Shown in pieces: positions 51,968-60,843 of a stretch of DNA of 64,000 nt. Both the position numbers and the translations under genes were made by a program. The notes under the pieces are model-generated. The model was not told the origin of the DNA, searched no databases, and worked only from the letters and a program-made list of their open reading frames with translations. Every line of letters begins with the position of its first letter. Within the stretch, counting starts at the first letter, position 1. Source of the DNA: Halorubrum rutilum (GTDB lineage Archaea; Halobacteriota; Halobacteria; Halobacteriales; Haloferacaceae); NCBI RefSeq assembly GCF_024494565.1, contig NZ_JANHDN010000001.1:1-64000 (forward strand). The letters are read 5' to 3'.

Positions 51968-52042
51968 GGCAGGTAGGTCTGTCACCAGGGCTAATAAGCG
52001 TTCGATACGCCGTGGGGCGGGCGACGCGCCCCCGCCGTCGCC

Positions 52043-52146
52043 GGCGGTCCCGACCGCGGTCCGACATCGGCGGTCCCGACCGTGGTCCGACATCGGCGGC
52101 CCCGACCGCGGTCCGACGTCGGCAGCCCCGACCGCGGTTCGACGCG
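52043..52146. repeat. 26-bp tandem repeat, four copies
   Basis: Units begin at 52043, 52069, 52095 and 52121, each reading close to ggcggtcccgaccgcggtcc plus gacatc. They lie directly upstream of the AAA+ gene, and its TATA-like CTTAACC (52147-52153) follows the last unit. Confidence 0.9.
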
Positions 52147-52177
52147 CTTAACCGCGTCCCGCGGCTACGTCGCGCGG

Positions 52178-53584
52178 ATGAGTGACCCGGCGCTCGACGT
52201 CGTCGAGTTCGTGCTGACGACGCACCTCTACACGGAGAACCGCGACCTCGACGAGAACGACCTGCCCCCGCGCTTCCGACAGGTGTTCTGGTCGGACGAC
52301 GCCGCCGAGGACGCCCCCGGGGGCGTCGAGCGACCGCTCAAGGCGACCAGCGAGACCACCCGAACCGCCACCGGCGTCGAACACCCGTGGGACGCGGTCT
52401 CCGACCTCCTCTTCACCCAACGCACCGAGTTCTCCGGCGAGATCTCCCTGACGCAGCCGGCGATGGCGCTGGAGTGGTACCGCGACCACGCCGACGCCGA
52501 CCGGATCGCCGAGAACCCGACGATCGTCGCCGCGCTCGAACTCGCCGCGGACCTCGACGCGCCCGTGACCCACGAGGAGGCGCGCGACAGCGTCCGGCCG
52601 ATCCAGGCCGACCGCGTCTGGATCGACGCCCTGCTGGAGGAGTACTTCGACGAGGACGAGGACGGCGAGATGCTCGACCTCGTCAACGTCCAGGCCCCCG
52701 AGGAGATCGAGACGACGCTCGCGGACCTCGTGCTCACCGGCGACCAGGAGGGCGAGATCCAGAAGATCGTGAAGGCGATCGAGCACCGCGAGTACCTCGC
52801 GAGCATCGGGCTCCGCGAGATCGGGAAGCTCCTGTTTGTCGGCCCGCCGGGAACCGGGAAGACGACCGTCTCGCGGGCGCTCGCCCACCAGCTCGGCATC
52901 CCGCTCGTCGAGGTGAAGATGTCGATGATCACGAGCCAGTACCTCGGCGAGACGGCGAAGAACGTCGAGAAGACGTTCGAGGTCGCCAAGCGGCTCTCCC
53001 CGTGTATCCTCTTCATCGACGAGTTCGACTCGGTGGCGAAGACCCGGCGCTCCGACGAGCACGCCGCACTGAAGCGCGCGGTCAACACCCTGCTCAAGTC
53101 GATCGACGAGGTGTCGCTCGTGCGCGACGAGGTGCTCCTCATCGGCGCGACGAACCACCCGGACCAGCTCGACGCGGCCGCGTGGCGCCGCTTCGACGAG
53201 ATCGTCAACTTCCCCAAGCCGGACCGCGACATGCGTGCGGACATCCTCCGGGTCGTCACCCGCGAGATGCAGATCGCCGACTTCGACCCCGAGGAGGTCG
53301 CCGACCGCACCAGCGGGCTCACGGGCTCGGACCTCCGGATGGTGCTGCGCGAGGCCGTCCTCGGCGCGCTCACGGAGGACCGGATGACGATCACGCAGGA
53401 GGACGTGATGGAGGCCGTCGAGGACTTCGAAGAGCGCGACAACCTCAAGAACATGGACATGATCGACGGCGAGGGCGCCGAGGTGCTCGGCGAGACGGAC
53501 TCGGGCGAGCAGGACCACACCCACGAGGACCAGAGCGGAGACGCCGCGCACGACCACGGCGCGCACAGCCACTCGCACGACTGA
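52178..53584 (+). CDS. AAA+ ATPase with histidine-rich C-terminal tail
   Basis: 468 aa. An N-terminal ~190-residue unassigned domain precedes an AAA core: GPPGTGKTTVSRALAH (Walker A, near 225), CILFIDEFDSVA (Walker B) and GATNHPDQLDAA (sensor 1), then DRTSGLTGSDLRMVLREA. The last ~25 residues hold many histidines (DHTHEDQSGDAAHDHG, SHSHD), which could bind metal. Members are proteasome-associated or unfoldase-like. Leaderless start: CTTAACC lies ~27 bp upstream. Confidence 0.88.
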   Translation: MSDPALDVVEFVLTTHLYTENRDLDENDLPPRFRQVFWSDDAAEDAPGGVERPLKATSETTRTATGVEHPWDAVSDLLFTQRTEFSGEISLTQPAMALEWYRDHADADRIAENPTIVAALELAADLDAPVTHEEARDSVRPIQADRVWIDALLEEYFDEDEDGEMLDLVNVQAPEEIETTLADLVLTGDQEGEIQKIVKAIEHREYLASIGLREIGKLLFVGPPGTGKTTVSRALAHQLGIPLVEVKMSMITSQYLGETAKNVEKTFEVAKRLSPCILFIDEFDSVAKTRRSDEHAALKRAVNTLLKSIDEVSLVRDEVLLIGATNHPDQLDAAAWRRFDEIVNFPKPDRDMRADILRVVTREMQIADFDPEEVADRTSGLTGSDLRMVLREAVLGALTEDRMTITQEDVMEAVEDFEERDNLKNMDMIDGEGAEVLGETDSGEQDHTHEDQSGDAAHDHGAHSHSHD

Positions 53585-53622
53585 CTCGGACCCGCTTTTC
53601 GGGCCGTGCGGACGAGACCCGC

Positions 53623-54204
53623 TCAGCCTCCCCGTCTGATCCCGACGACCGTGTAGCCGAAGCCGCGGTCGACGATCCGGGGGTCGAGTCCCGCGTCGTC
53701 GAACGCGGCCGCGAGGGCCGCGGGCGTCCGGAACCGCGACGCCATCCCGATCGCGCGCTCGGCCGCGACGAGGGCGCGTCCCAGGGGGTGCTCGGGGTCG
53801 AACTCCCGGACCACGAGCGCGCCGCCCGGCGCGAGGACCCGCGCGGCCTCCCGGATCGCGGCCTCCTGATCGGGGAGGTGATGGAACGCGTCGACGATCG
53901 TTATCGCGTCGACCGACGCGTCTCGGAACGGGAGCCGCCCCGCGTCGCCGGCGACGCCCGAGAGTCCTCGGCCGTTCCGGGCGCGGGCGAGCATGCCGAG
54001 CGAGGCGTCGACGACCGCGATCTCGGGGCCGGTCAGCGCGGCGGCCGCCCGGCCCGACCCGCCGCCGACGTCGAGCAGGCGGTCGATCGGCCGCGTCGCG
54101 TGGTCGAGCCCCGCGACCAGCGCCTCGCCGTCCGCCGGCGGCATGACGCGGTCGTACAGGGGCGCTACGCGGTCGAAAAAGCGGACGTCGCCGAGGCCGT
54201 GCAT
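53623..54204 (-). CDS. SAM-dependent methyltransferase, class I
   Basis: 193 aa. DRLLDVGGGSGRAAAAL (motif I, near 43) binds S-adenosylmethionine. VVDASLGMLARAR, DAITIVDAFHHLPDQE and RVLAPGGALVVREFDP follow in order. The pattern resembles UbiE/COQ5-type methyltransferases, but the substrate is unknown. A CATAAAC box (54226-54232, opposite strand GTTTATG) lies ~25 bp upstream of the ATG. Confidence 0.88.
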   Translation of the reverse strand: MHGLGDVRFFDRVAPLYDRVMPPADGEALVAGLDHATRPIDRLLDVGGGSGRAAAALTGPEIAVVDASLGMLARARNGRGLSGVAGDAGRLPFRDASVDAITIVDAFHHLPDQEAAIREAARVLAPGGALVVREFDPEHPLGRALVAAERAIGMASRFRTPAALAAAFDDAGLDPRIVDRGFGYTVVGIRRGG

Positions 54205-54308
54205 GGCGGCGATCGGCGTCGGGGCCACATAAACGGTCGCGCGTCGCTCGCGCCGGGAGGGACCGCGTTCGCCGCTCCGCATTTACGTGAACGGGCCGTG
54301 AGGCCGGT

Positions 54309-54938
54309 ATGGAGTACGCGCTCGTCGGCGAGCCGGGCTCGGGGGCGACCCTGCGGCTCGACTACCGGGCGTTCGCCTACGCCGGCAAGTTCGTCGTCGG
54401 CGCGCCGGGCAAGGCCGCCCTCCGGACCCCCGACGGCTCGCCGGCGGTCCCGGAGTGGGAGCCGGACGAGCCCCTCCCCCCGACCGTCGAACCGGGCGCG
54501 TTCGACGACGACGTGGTCGCGGCGATCTCCTTCTCGCCCGACCGGACCGACCCCGCCCGCTGTCGGCTCCGGTACGTCACCGTCCACGTCGCGCGCCGGG
54601 GCGAGGGGCTCGGCCCGCGGCTCGTCGATCGGACCGTCGAGCGGCTCGCGGCCGACGGCTACGACCGGGTGCGGATCGCGGTGAACAACCCGTTCGCCTA
54701 CGCCGCCCTGTACAAGTGCGGCTTCGCGTACACCGGCGAGCGGACCGGGCTCGCCGAGCTGGAGCTGGAGCGACCGGCCGCGGAGCCGGCCCCGGAGAGC
54801 GAGGTCGACGGCGGCGGGACGAGCGAGGAGGACGACCGGTACCGCGCCGGGCTGCGAGCGTTCCGCGAGGACGACCGCGAGCTCGACCCCCGCGAGCGGG
54901 CGTTCATCGCGGAGCGGCTCGGGGAAGACGGGGGTTAG
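54309..54938 (+). CDS. GNAT-family acetyltransferase
   Basis: 209 aa. The core CRLRYVTVHVARRGEGLGPRLVDRTVERLAADG contains the acetyl-CoA pyrophosphate loop (RRGEGLGPRLV, Q/R-x-x-G-x-G/A type). The following YDRVRIAVNNPFAYAALYKCGFAYTG matches the family C-terminal half. The substrate is unknown. An acidic ~50-residue tail follows. It convergently overlaps the AI-2E gene by 4 bp, and the TATA-like CATTTACG is 54280-54287. Confidence 0.85.
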   Translation: MEYALVGEPGSGATLRLDYRAFAYAGKFVVGAPGKAALRTPDGSPAVPEWEPDEPLPPTVEPGAFDDDVVAAISFSPDRTDPARCRLRYVTVHVARRGEGLGPRLVDRTVERLAADGYDRVRIAVNNPFAYAALYKCGFAYTGERTGLAELELERPAAEPAPESEVDGGGTSEEDDRYRAGLRAFREDDRELDPRERAFIAERLGEDGG

Positions 54939-55975
54939 ATCAGGTCGTAATCCTCGCGGAACGTCTCCAGGGTCGCCGCGAGCACGCCGATGGCGATGGG
55001 GCCGACGAACAGCCCGGTGAAGCCGACCGAGTAGATCCCGCCGAACACGCCGAGGAGGATCACCGCGGGGTTCAGGTGCGCCTGCTGGTCGATGACGAAC
55101 GGCCGGGCGTAGTTGTCGACCATCGCGATGACGAACACCCCGTACAGCGCGAGCAACACGCCCGCGGTGGTCTGGTCGATGACGACGAGGTAGGCCGCGG
55201 CCGGCCCCCAGACGAAGAACGCCCCGATCAGCGGTAACAGCGCGAGCACGGCCATCACGAACGTCCAGAAGACGACGTTCGGGATCCCGGCCGCCCAGAG
55301 GCCGACCCCCGCGATCACCGCCTGCAGCAGCGCCACGACAATGTGGCCGATCACCACCCCGCGGGTCATCGCGTCGACGCGGTCGACGAGGTCGGCGGTG
55401 ACCTCCTGCGGAAGCGGACTCGTCGACCGGATCCACCGCACGAACGCCGGCCCGTCGAGCAGCGCGTAGTAGACTAAAAAGAGGGCGAGCGAGAGCCCGA
55501 CCGACGCCCGGAGCGCGGTGGTGACGACCCCGCTGACCCCGCCGAACAGCGTGTTGACGAGGCTCTGTCCGACCGTCGCCAGCACGTCGCCGACCTCGAC
55601 TGTCTGGCCGGTGAGCGCCGCGATCTCGGCCTCGATCGCCGCGACGTCGATGTCGGTGTTCCCCCGGGCGATCGCCGTGAGGTCGCGCACGAACACCCAC
55701 GAGATGTACGCGAGCGGGAGGATGACGGCGACGATCGACGCCACGATGAGCGAGATGCCCGAGAGCATCCGACCCAGGCGGCGCGACACCGACTCTCGGA
55801 CCCGGCCCGCCAGCGCCCTCCGGATCGCCCGCGACAGCCGGACGTGGAAGGGGTAGAGCACGTACGCGAGGATCGCCGACGCGATGACGTACTCGACGAA
55901 CGGCAGGATGACGAACAGCGTCAGTAACGCGACGGCCCCGATGAGGAGGAGGAGGAACGATTGGCCGCGGTTCAT
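54935..55975 (-). CDS. AI-2E family (PerM-like) transporter
   Basis: 346 aa, about eight hydrophobic segments. The motif RRALAGRVRESVSRRLG and the long central loop before LFLVYYALLDGPAFVRWIRS fit the family. VIAGVGLWAAGIPNVVFWTFVMAVLALLP is the signature ending (only partly shown). Members are membrane permeases with varied roles, including autoinducer export and Na+/Li+-related functions. Substrate unassigned. TATA-like CATAAAC (55999-56005) is ~27 bp upstream of the ATG. Confidence 0.85.
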   Translation of the reverse strand: MNRGQSFLLLLIGAVALLTLFVILPFVEYVIASAILAYVLYPFHVRLSRAIRRALAGRVRESVSRRLGRMLSGISLIVASIVAVILPLAYISWVFVRDLTAIARGNTDIDVAAIEAEIAALTGQTVEVGDVLATVGQSLVNTLFGGVSGVVTTALRASVGLSLALFLVYYALLDGPAFVRWIRSTSPLPQEVTADLVDRVDAMTRGVVIGHIVVALLQAVIAGVGLWAAGIPNVVFWTFVMAVLALLPLIGAFFVWGPAAAYLVVIDQTTAGVLLALYGVFVIAMVDNYARPFVIDQQAHLNPAVILLGVFGGIYSVGFTGLFVGPIAIGVLAATLETFREDYDLI

Positions 55976-56125
55976 GCCGACCACTGTCGCCGCCGGGACA
56001 TAAACGTGGGCGGCTCTCGGGGCGGCGCGCGTCCGCGCCGCCTCGCGTTCGTCGCTCTCCGATCGCGCGCCCGATCGCCTCGCCCGCCTGCTCGCCCGCT
56101 ACGCGCCTCCGACTCGCCTCGCCCG

Positions 56126-56722
56126 CTACGCGCTCGCCTCGTCCTCGTCGAGCCCGGGCGCGGCGGACGGGTCGACGTCCTCCGGCTCCTCCGTCCCGCC
56201 GCCGACCACCGTCTCGCCGTCGTCGGTCTCGACGTACACGTCGTCGGCGAAGCCGGCGAGCGCGTTCTCGTACTCCGCGGTCTTCAGCCGCTCCGGCGTC
56301 TCGGGCGCCTCGGCGACGCCCCCGACGGGCCGGAAGTCGCCGAGCGGGTCGTCGATCGTGATCCCGTGCTCGGCGAAGAACTCCTCGTAGCGCCGGTAAT
56401 GCTCCTCAAGCTCGTCGCCCGGGATCTCCATCATCTCCGTCCAGCCGTGGTTGAAGAAGTCGAAGTTGGCCTGCACGTGGGTGACCTCGCGGGCCTCGGC
56501 CTCCGTGAAGCCGGCCTCCAGGGCGGCGACGTACGCGTCCATCGTCGCGTCGAAGAACTCGTCGAGGTGGTCGCGGCGCTCCTCGCGGCGCTCCTCGTCG
56601 GCCTTGTTGAGGAAGATGCTCGTGTGGAGGTCGACGAGCTTGTCGTTCGCGACGTCGCCGACGACCGGCGTCGTCAACGCCTTCTTCGCGGCCCAGTGGC
56701 GAATGTTCTGCCGGATCTTCAT
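56126..56722 (-). CDS. Conserved haloarchaeal protein, unknown function
   Basis: 198 aa. MKIRQNIRHWAAKKALTTPVVGD starts an all-helical domain, with VTHVQANFDFFNHGWTEMMEIP near 88-109 as a distinctive island. The last ~65 residues are acidic and low-complexity. I recall a DUF6149-like label for similar haloarchaeal proteins. No enzyme motif is visible. Confidence 0.65.
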   Translation of the reverse strand: MKIRQNIRHWAAKKALTTPVVGDVANDKLVDLHTSIFLNKADEERREERRDHLDEFFDATMDAYVAALEAGFTEAEAREVTHVQANFDFFNHGWTEMMEIPGDELEEHYRRYEEFFAEHGITIDDPLGDFRPVGGVAEAPETPERLKTAEYENALAGFADDVYVETDDGETVVGGGTEEPEDVDPSAAPGLDEDEASA

Positions 56723-56852
56723 ACGTTCCGTTCGGCGGGGACGGCCTTGAATCTGTGGCGTTCGGTCGCGCTCTGAGCCGTGCTGTGTCGGAGTATCATG
56801 ATCTTCAACGCGGATGACAACCCACATTAACCCCGAATCCGAACGCCCGCCC

Positions 56853-58091
56853 ATGAGCGATTCGTACGTGATCGTCGGGGACGGTATCGCGGGCGCGTCC
56901 GCGGCCGAGACGCTCCGCGAGCAAGCGCCCGACGCCGAGATCACGGTTCTCACCGACGAGGGGGAGTCCCTCTACAACCGGATTCTGATCAAGGAGTACG
57001 CGAAGGGGAAGCTCCCCGAGGCGCCCATCTCGATCCACCAGGAGTCGTGGTACGACGACCACGACGTCGACCTCCGGCTCAACACGGTCGTCGTCGACAT
57101 CGACGTCGAGGGCGACGCGGTCCGCACCCACGAGGGCGAGACGTTCGAGTACGACTCCCTGCTGCTCGCGATCGGCGGGACCCCCCAGCAGCTCCCGGTC
57201 GAGAACGCCGACGCCGACGGGATCCACCACTTCTGGACGTTTCAGGACGCCCGCCGGATCAAGGAGAGCGTCGAGGGCGCCGAGCGGGCAGTCATCGTCG
57301 GCGCCGGCCTCCTCGGCATCGACTTCGCGGCCATCTGCGGCGCGCAGGACGTCGAGGCGAACTACCTCATGCGCGGCGACAACTGGTGGCGCTACGCGCT
57401 CTCGGAGGAGGGCGCGGAGATCATGCACGAGGCGATGCGCGAGCGCGGCGTCGAGCCCGTCTTCGGCTCCGGCGTCGACCGCTTCGAGGTCGACGACGAG
57501 GGGCACGTCGAGGCCGCGGTCGACCCGAACGGCGAGCGCTACGAGTGCGACTTCGCGGGCGTCGCTATCGGGCTGAACTTCAACACCGAGCTCGTCGAGG
57601 CGACGCCGCTGGAGCTCGACGACGGGATCGTCGTCGACGAGTTCATGCGCACCAACGTCGACAACGTGTTCGCCGCGGGCGACATCACGACGTTCGACGA
57701 CCTGATCCTGGGCGACCGGGCGAAGAACGGCTCGTGGGGCTCCGCCAAGGAGCAGGGGACCATCGCCGCCCGCAACATGCTCGACTACGGCAGCGCGGAG
57801 TTCAGGTGGGTCTCCTCGTACTCGATCACGCACTTCGACTTCCCGTTCCTCTCCTTCGGCCACCCGACGCTCGGCGACGACTCGGTCGAGGCGACCACCG
57901 CCGAGGGCGAGTGGCGCCGCGTGGCCCTGAAGGACGGCAAGGTCGTCGGCGGCGTCCTCATCGGCGACCTCTCGCCGCAGTCCGCGTTCAAACAGCTCAT
58001 GCGCGAGGGCCGCGACGTGAGCGACCAGACGGAAATCCTCATGGAGCCCGGCTTCTCGGTGGAGGACCTGGCGGCGACGACCGAGCAGTAG
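56853..58091 (+). CDS. FAD-dependent NAD(P)/disulfide-type oxidoreductase
   Basis: 412 aa. The N-terminal FAD loop VIVGDGIAGASAAETL sits at residues 6-21 and a second Rossmann motif VIVGAGLLGIDFAAI around 150. NVFAAGDITTFDD is the FAD-ribose end motif. The redox partner or acceptor (ferredoxin, nitrite or rubredoxin reductase-like) cannot be fixed. Leaderless start: CATTAAC box near 56824-56830. Confidence 0.87.
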   Translation: MSDSYVIVGDGIAGASAAETLREQAPDAEITVLTDEGESLYNRILIKEYAKGKLPEAPISIHQESWYDDHDVDLRLNTVVVDIDVEGDAVRTHEGETFEYDSLLLAIGGTPQQLPVENADADGIHHFWTFQDARRIKESVEGAERAVIVGAGLLGIDFAAICGAQDVEANYLMRGDNWWRYALSEEGAEIMHEAMRERGVEPVFGSGVDRFEVDDEGHVEAAVDPNGERYECDFAGVAIGLNFNTELVEATPLELDDGIVVDEFMRTNVDNVFAAGDITTFDDLILGDRAKNGSWGSAKEQGTIAARNMLDYGSAEFRWVSSYSITHFDFPFLSFGHPTLGDDSVEATTAEGEWRRVALKDGKVVGGVLIGDLSPQSAFKQLMREGRDVSDQTEILMEPGFSVEDLAATTEQ

Positions 58092-58118
58092 CCGGCGTCG
58101 AACCCCCGTCGCCCCGGC

Positions 58119-58204
58119 CTCGGCCGTCGCGCGATCTCTCGAACGTCACGCGATCCCTCGGCCGTCACGCGATCTCTCGAACGTCACGCGACCTCTCGGA
58201 CATC
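58119..58204. repeat. 19-bp tandem repeat, four and a half copies
   Basis: Units begin at 58119, 58138, 58157, 58176 and a partial at 58195. They alternate between ctcggccgtcacgcgatct and ctcgaacgtcacgcgatcc forms, giving a 38-bp higher-order unit. They lie between the oxidoreductase and the PAS kinase genes. Confidence 0.9.
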
Positions 58205-58243
58205 AGTACCTTTTCACGTCCGTCGGTCGTATCTCCGCCCCTC

Positions 58244-60418
58244 ATGGCACGCGAACCGTCGGCCGACCCGCCGTCGGCGCCGGGGGACGACTTCTTCGCC
58301 TCGTTCGTCGAGGGGTGTTCCGACCCGATCCTCTCCGTCGACGGCGACGGCGTGATCGTCTACGCGAACCCCGCCGTCGGCTCGGTCCTCGACCGCGATC
58401 CCGCCGCCCTCCGCGGGCGGCGCCTCGCGGAATTCATCCCCGAAGACCGGGACGACGAGCGCATCCGCTCGCTCCGTCGGCGGCTGTCGAGCGACGCCGA
58501 TCCGGGCGACGTCGACGGTCTCACCTGTCCCCTGCGGCGCGACGACGGACGGACGATGGTGTTCTCCGTGCGGTTCCACGAGCACCGGTCGGCCGGCGAG
58601 CCCGTCTACACCGGCGTGTTCCGGGACGGGGTCGAGGAGGCGACCGCGCGCGACCTCCGGACCTTCCGCAACGTCGTCGAACACGCCGGTCACGCCGTTT
58701 ACGTCACCGACACGGACGGGACGATCGAGTACGTCAACCCCGCGTTCACCGAGAACACGGGCTACGAGCCCGACGACGCGATCGGCCGGACGCCGACGAT
58801 ACTCAACTCGGGGGAGATGTCCGACGAGTACTTCGCGGCGCTGTGGGAGACGATCGGGTCCGGCGAGGTGTGGGAAGAGGAGATCGTCGACCGGCGGCGC
58901 GACGGCGAGGCGTACCGCGCCCACCAGACGATCGCGCCGGTGTTCGACGCGGACGGCGAGGTCTCCCGGTTCGTCGCGATCCAGACCGACGTGACGGAGA
59001 AGCGGGAGGCGATGGGCCGGCTGAAACAGCACCGCGAGATCGTCGAGGCGCTCGACGACCCGATCCTCCTCCAGAACCTCGACGGGGAGTTCGAGCTGCT
59101 CAACGAGGCGGTGAGCGAGTTCGCCGGCGTCCCCCGGGAGGAGCTGTACGGGGCCGACGAGTTCGCCTTCATGGACCCCGAGGCGGCGGCCGAGATCGCC
59201 GAGCGGAAGCGCGAGGTGCTGGAGACGGAGGCGCCGGTCGCGTACGAGACCTCGCCGACGTTCGAGCGCAGCGGCCGCGAGGCGACGTTCAGCACGCGGC
59301 GGTACCCCCACTACGACGCCGACGGCGAGCTGGCGGGTACGTTCGCGATCTGTCGCGACGTCACCGAGATGAAGCGCCGGGAGGCAGAGCTCGAACGCTA
59401 CGAGCGCGCCGTCAACGGGGCGACCGACCTCATCGCCGCGGTCGACCGGGACGAGCGCTTCCTGTTCGCGAACCCGCAGTACCGGGCGTACCACGGGATC
59501 GAGACCGACGACGTGCGGGATCTCTCGATCGCGGACGTCGTGGGCGAGGAGCGGTACCCGGCCGTGAGACGGAACGTCGACCGCGCGCTGCGGGGCCGAT
59601 CCGTCGAGTACCGGACGAAACGGACGCATCCGGTCCGGGGGACGCGGACGTTCGACGTCCGGTACTACCCGCTCGAAGACCCCGACGGCGACGGGGTCGC
59701 CGGCGTGGTCGGCGTGCTCCGAGACGTGACCGACAGCGAGAACCGGGCGCGCCAACTCAGCGTCGTGGACCGGGTGCTCCAGCACAACCTCCGGAACGCG
59801 CTGACGGTGATCCGGGGACGGGCGCGGGAGCTCGTCGAGGGCGCTCCCGACGACGACCGCGGCGACGACGTCGCCGAGTCGGCCGCATACATCGTCTCGC
59901 GGGCGGACGACCTCCTGACGACGAGCGAGAAGGCCCACAGCATCACCGAGATCCTGAGCGACGCGCCCGACGTGGAACCGATCGACGTCGGCCGGACCGT
60001 CGACGGGCTGGTCGCGGCGCTCGCCGACGAGTACCCGGACGCGCGGCTGACGGCGTCGACGCCGGCCGACGGGGACGCGGTCGCCTCGGGGACCGCGTGG
60101 CTCGACCGCGCGCTGGCGGAGCTGATCCGGAACGCGGTCGTCCACCACGACCGCGACCGGCCGACCGTCGACGTCGCCGTCGAGGCGACCGCGGACGCGG
60201 TCGAGGTGCGGATCGCCGACGACGGGCCGGGGATGAACGACATGAACCGCGACGTGCTCGAAACGGGCCGCGCCGTGGACGCGCTGTACCACGGGAGCGG
60301 GCTCGGCCTCTGGCTCGTCTACTGGGTCCTCCAGCAGTCGGGCGGGTCGGCGACGGTCGCGGACGCGGACCCCCGCGGAACCGTCGTGACGGTGACGCTG
60401 GCGCGCCCGGCCGAGTAG
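58244..60418 (+). CDS. Multi-PAS sensor histidine kinase
   Basis: 724 aa, cytoplasmic. About four PAS domains are visible: ~20-130, ~142-265, ~270-395 and ~400-510, with signatures PILSVDGDGVIVYANPAVG, VTDTDGTIEYVNPAFTEN and FLFANPQYRAYHGIE. The phospho-acceptor box is VLQHNLRNALTVI (His near residue 512), the haloarchaeal HNLRN type. HATPase motifs are ELIRNAVVHHD, DDGPGMND and GSGLGLWLVYW. No receiver gene is near, so the partner is unknown. The signal, perhaps redox or oxygen, is inferred only from the PAS modules. Confidence 0.92.
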   Translation: MAREPSADPPSAPGDDFFASFVEGCSDPILSVDGDGVIVYANPAVGSVLDRDPAALRGRRLAEFIPEDRDDERIRSLRRRLSSDADPGDVDGLTCPLRRDDGRTMVFSVRFHEHRSAGEPVYTGVFRDGVEEATARDLRTFRNVVEHAGHAVYVTDTDGTIEYVNPAFTENTGYEPDDAIGRTPTILNSGEMSDEYFAALWETIGSGEVWEEEIVDRRRDGEAYRAHQTIAPVFDADGEVSRFVAIQTDVTEKREAMGRLKQHREIVEALDDPILLQNLDGEFELLNEAVSEFAGVPREELYGADEFAFMDPEAAAEIAERKREVLETEAPVAYETSPTFERSGREATFSTRRYPHYDADGELAGTFAICRDVTEMKRREAELERYERAVNGATDLIAAVDRDERFLFANPQYRAYHGIETDDVRDLSIADVVGEERYPAVRRNVDRALRGRSVEYRTKRTHPVRGTRTFDVRYYPLEDPDGDGVAGVVGVLRDVTDSENRARQLSVVDRVLQHNLRNALTVIRGRARELVEGAPDDDRGDDVAESAAYIVSRADDLLTTSEKAHSITEILSDAPDVEPIDVGRTVDGLVAALADEYPDARLTASTPADGDAVASGTAWLDRALAELIRNAVVHHDRDRPTVDVAVEATADAVEVRIADDGPGMNDMNRDVLETGRAVDALYHGSGLGLWLVYWVLQQSGGSATVADADPRGTVVTVTLARPAE

Positions 60419-60496
60419 TCCCGGCGTCGGTCGGAGTAGTACCCCGGTGTCGGTCCGATCCCGGCACCGCCCCGCGAGCCCGGAACCGACGCAACG

Positions 60497-60512
60497 TTTA
60501 TGATAAATCATG
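60497..60512 (+). promoter_or_regulatory. TATA region overlapped by a palindrome, small-gene promoter
   Basis: tttatgataaatcatgatg contains ATGAT and ATCAT in inverted orientation directly on a TATA-like tttatgata, ~25 bp before the ATG at 60527. The arrangement would let a dimeric regulator cover the TATA box. Confidence 0.5.
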
Positions 60513-60526
60513 ATGTATGCTATCGC

Positions 60527-60742
60527 ATGTCAATCAGAGAGTCAGGGCGGCGGCTCCGCCTCCGCCGCACCGGTCGGATCCCGCCGGACGCGCGGGTCCG
60601 CCACTACGACGAGCTCGGCGAGGAGGCCCAGGTCCTCGTCAGGGAGCTCGCCGGGCGGCCGCGGACGGCGCCGGAGCCCGGCGAGCTCGACGACGGCGAC
60701 GTCGTGAAGTTCACCGACTACTACCGAGTCCGCGCGCGCTGA
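60527..60742 (+). CDS. Small basic-to-acidic haloarchaeal protein, unknown function
   Basis: 71 aa from MSIRESGRRLRLRRTGRIPP. The N-terminal quarter is Arg-rich and the rest acidic, with a strand-helix-strand pattern RVRHYDELGEEAQVLVRELAG, VVKFTDYYRVRAR. Its start was chosen over ATGs at 60500 and 60510, which would include the promoter palindrome. No family is recognised. Confidence 0.6.
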   Translation: MSIRESGRRLRLRRTGRIPPDARVRHYDELGEEAQVLVRELAGRPRTAPEPGELDDGDVVKFTDYYRVRAR

Positions 60743-60843
60743 GCGGTCGCGCCCAGCCTCCCCGCTCCGGCCCGCCGACCGGCCGGGTCGGACCGTCACC
60801 CCGGAAGCGAAGTTGTTTTCGCCCGCCGCGAGAACACGGATCC

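Noticed and set aside
52043..52146. CRISPR array
   Set aside because: The 26-bp units are directly adjacent with no spacers and there are no cas genes in the window.
58119..58204. CRISPR-like array before the PAS kinase
   Set aside because: The 19-bp units are tandem without unique spacers.
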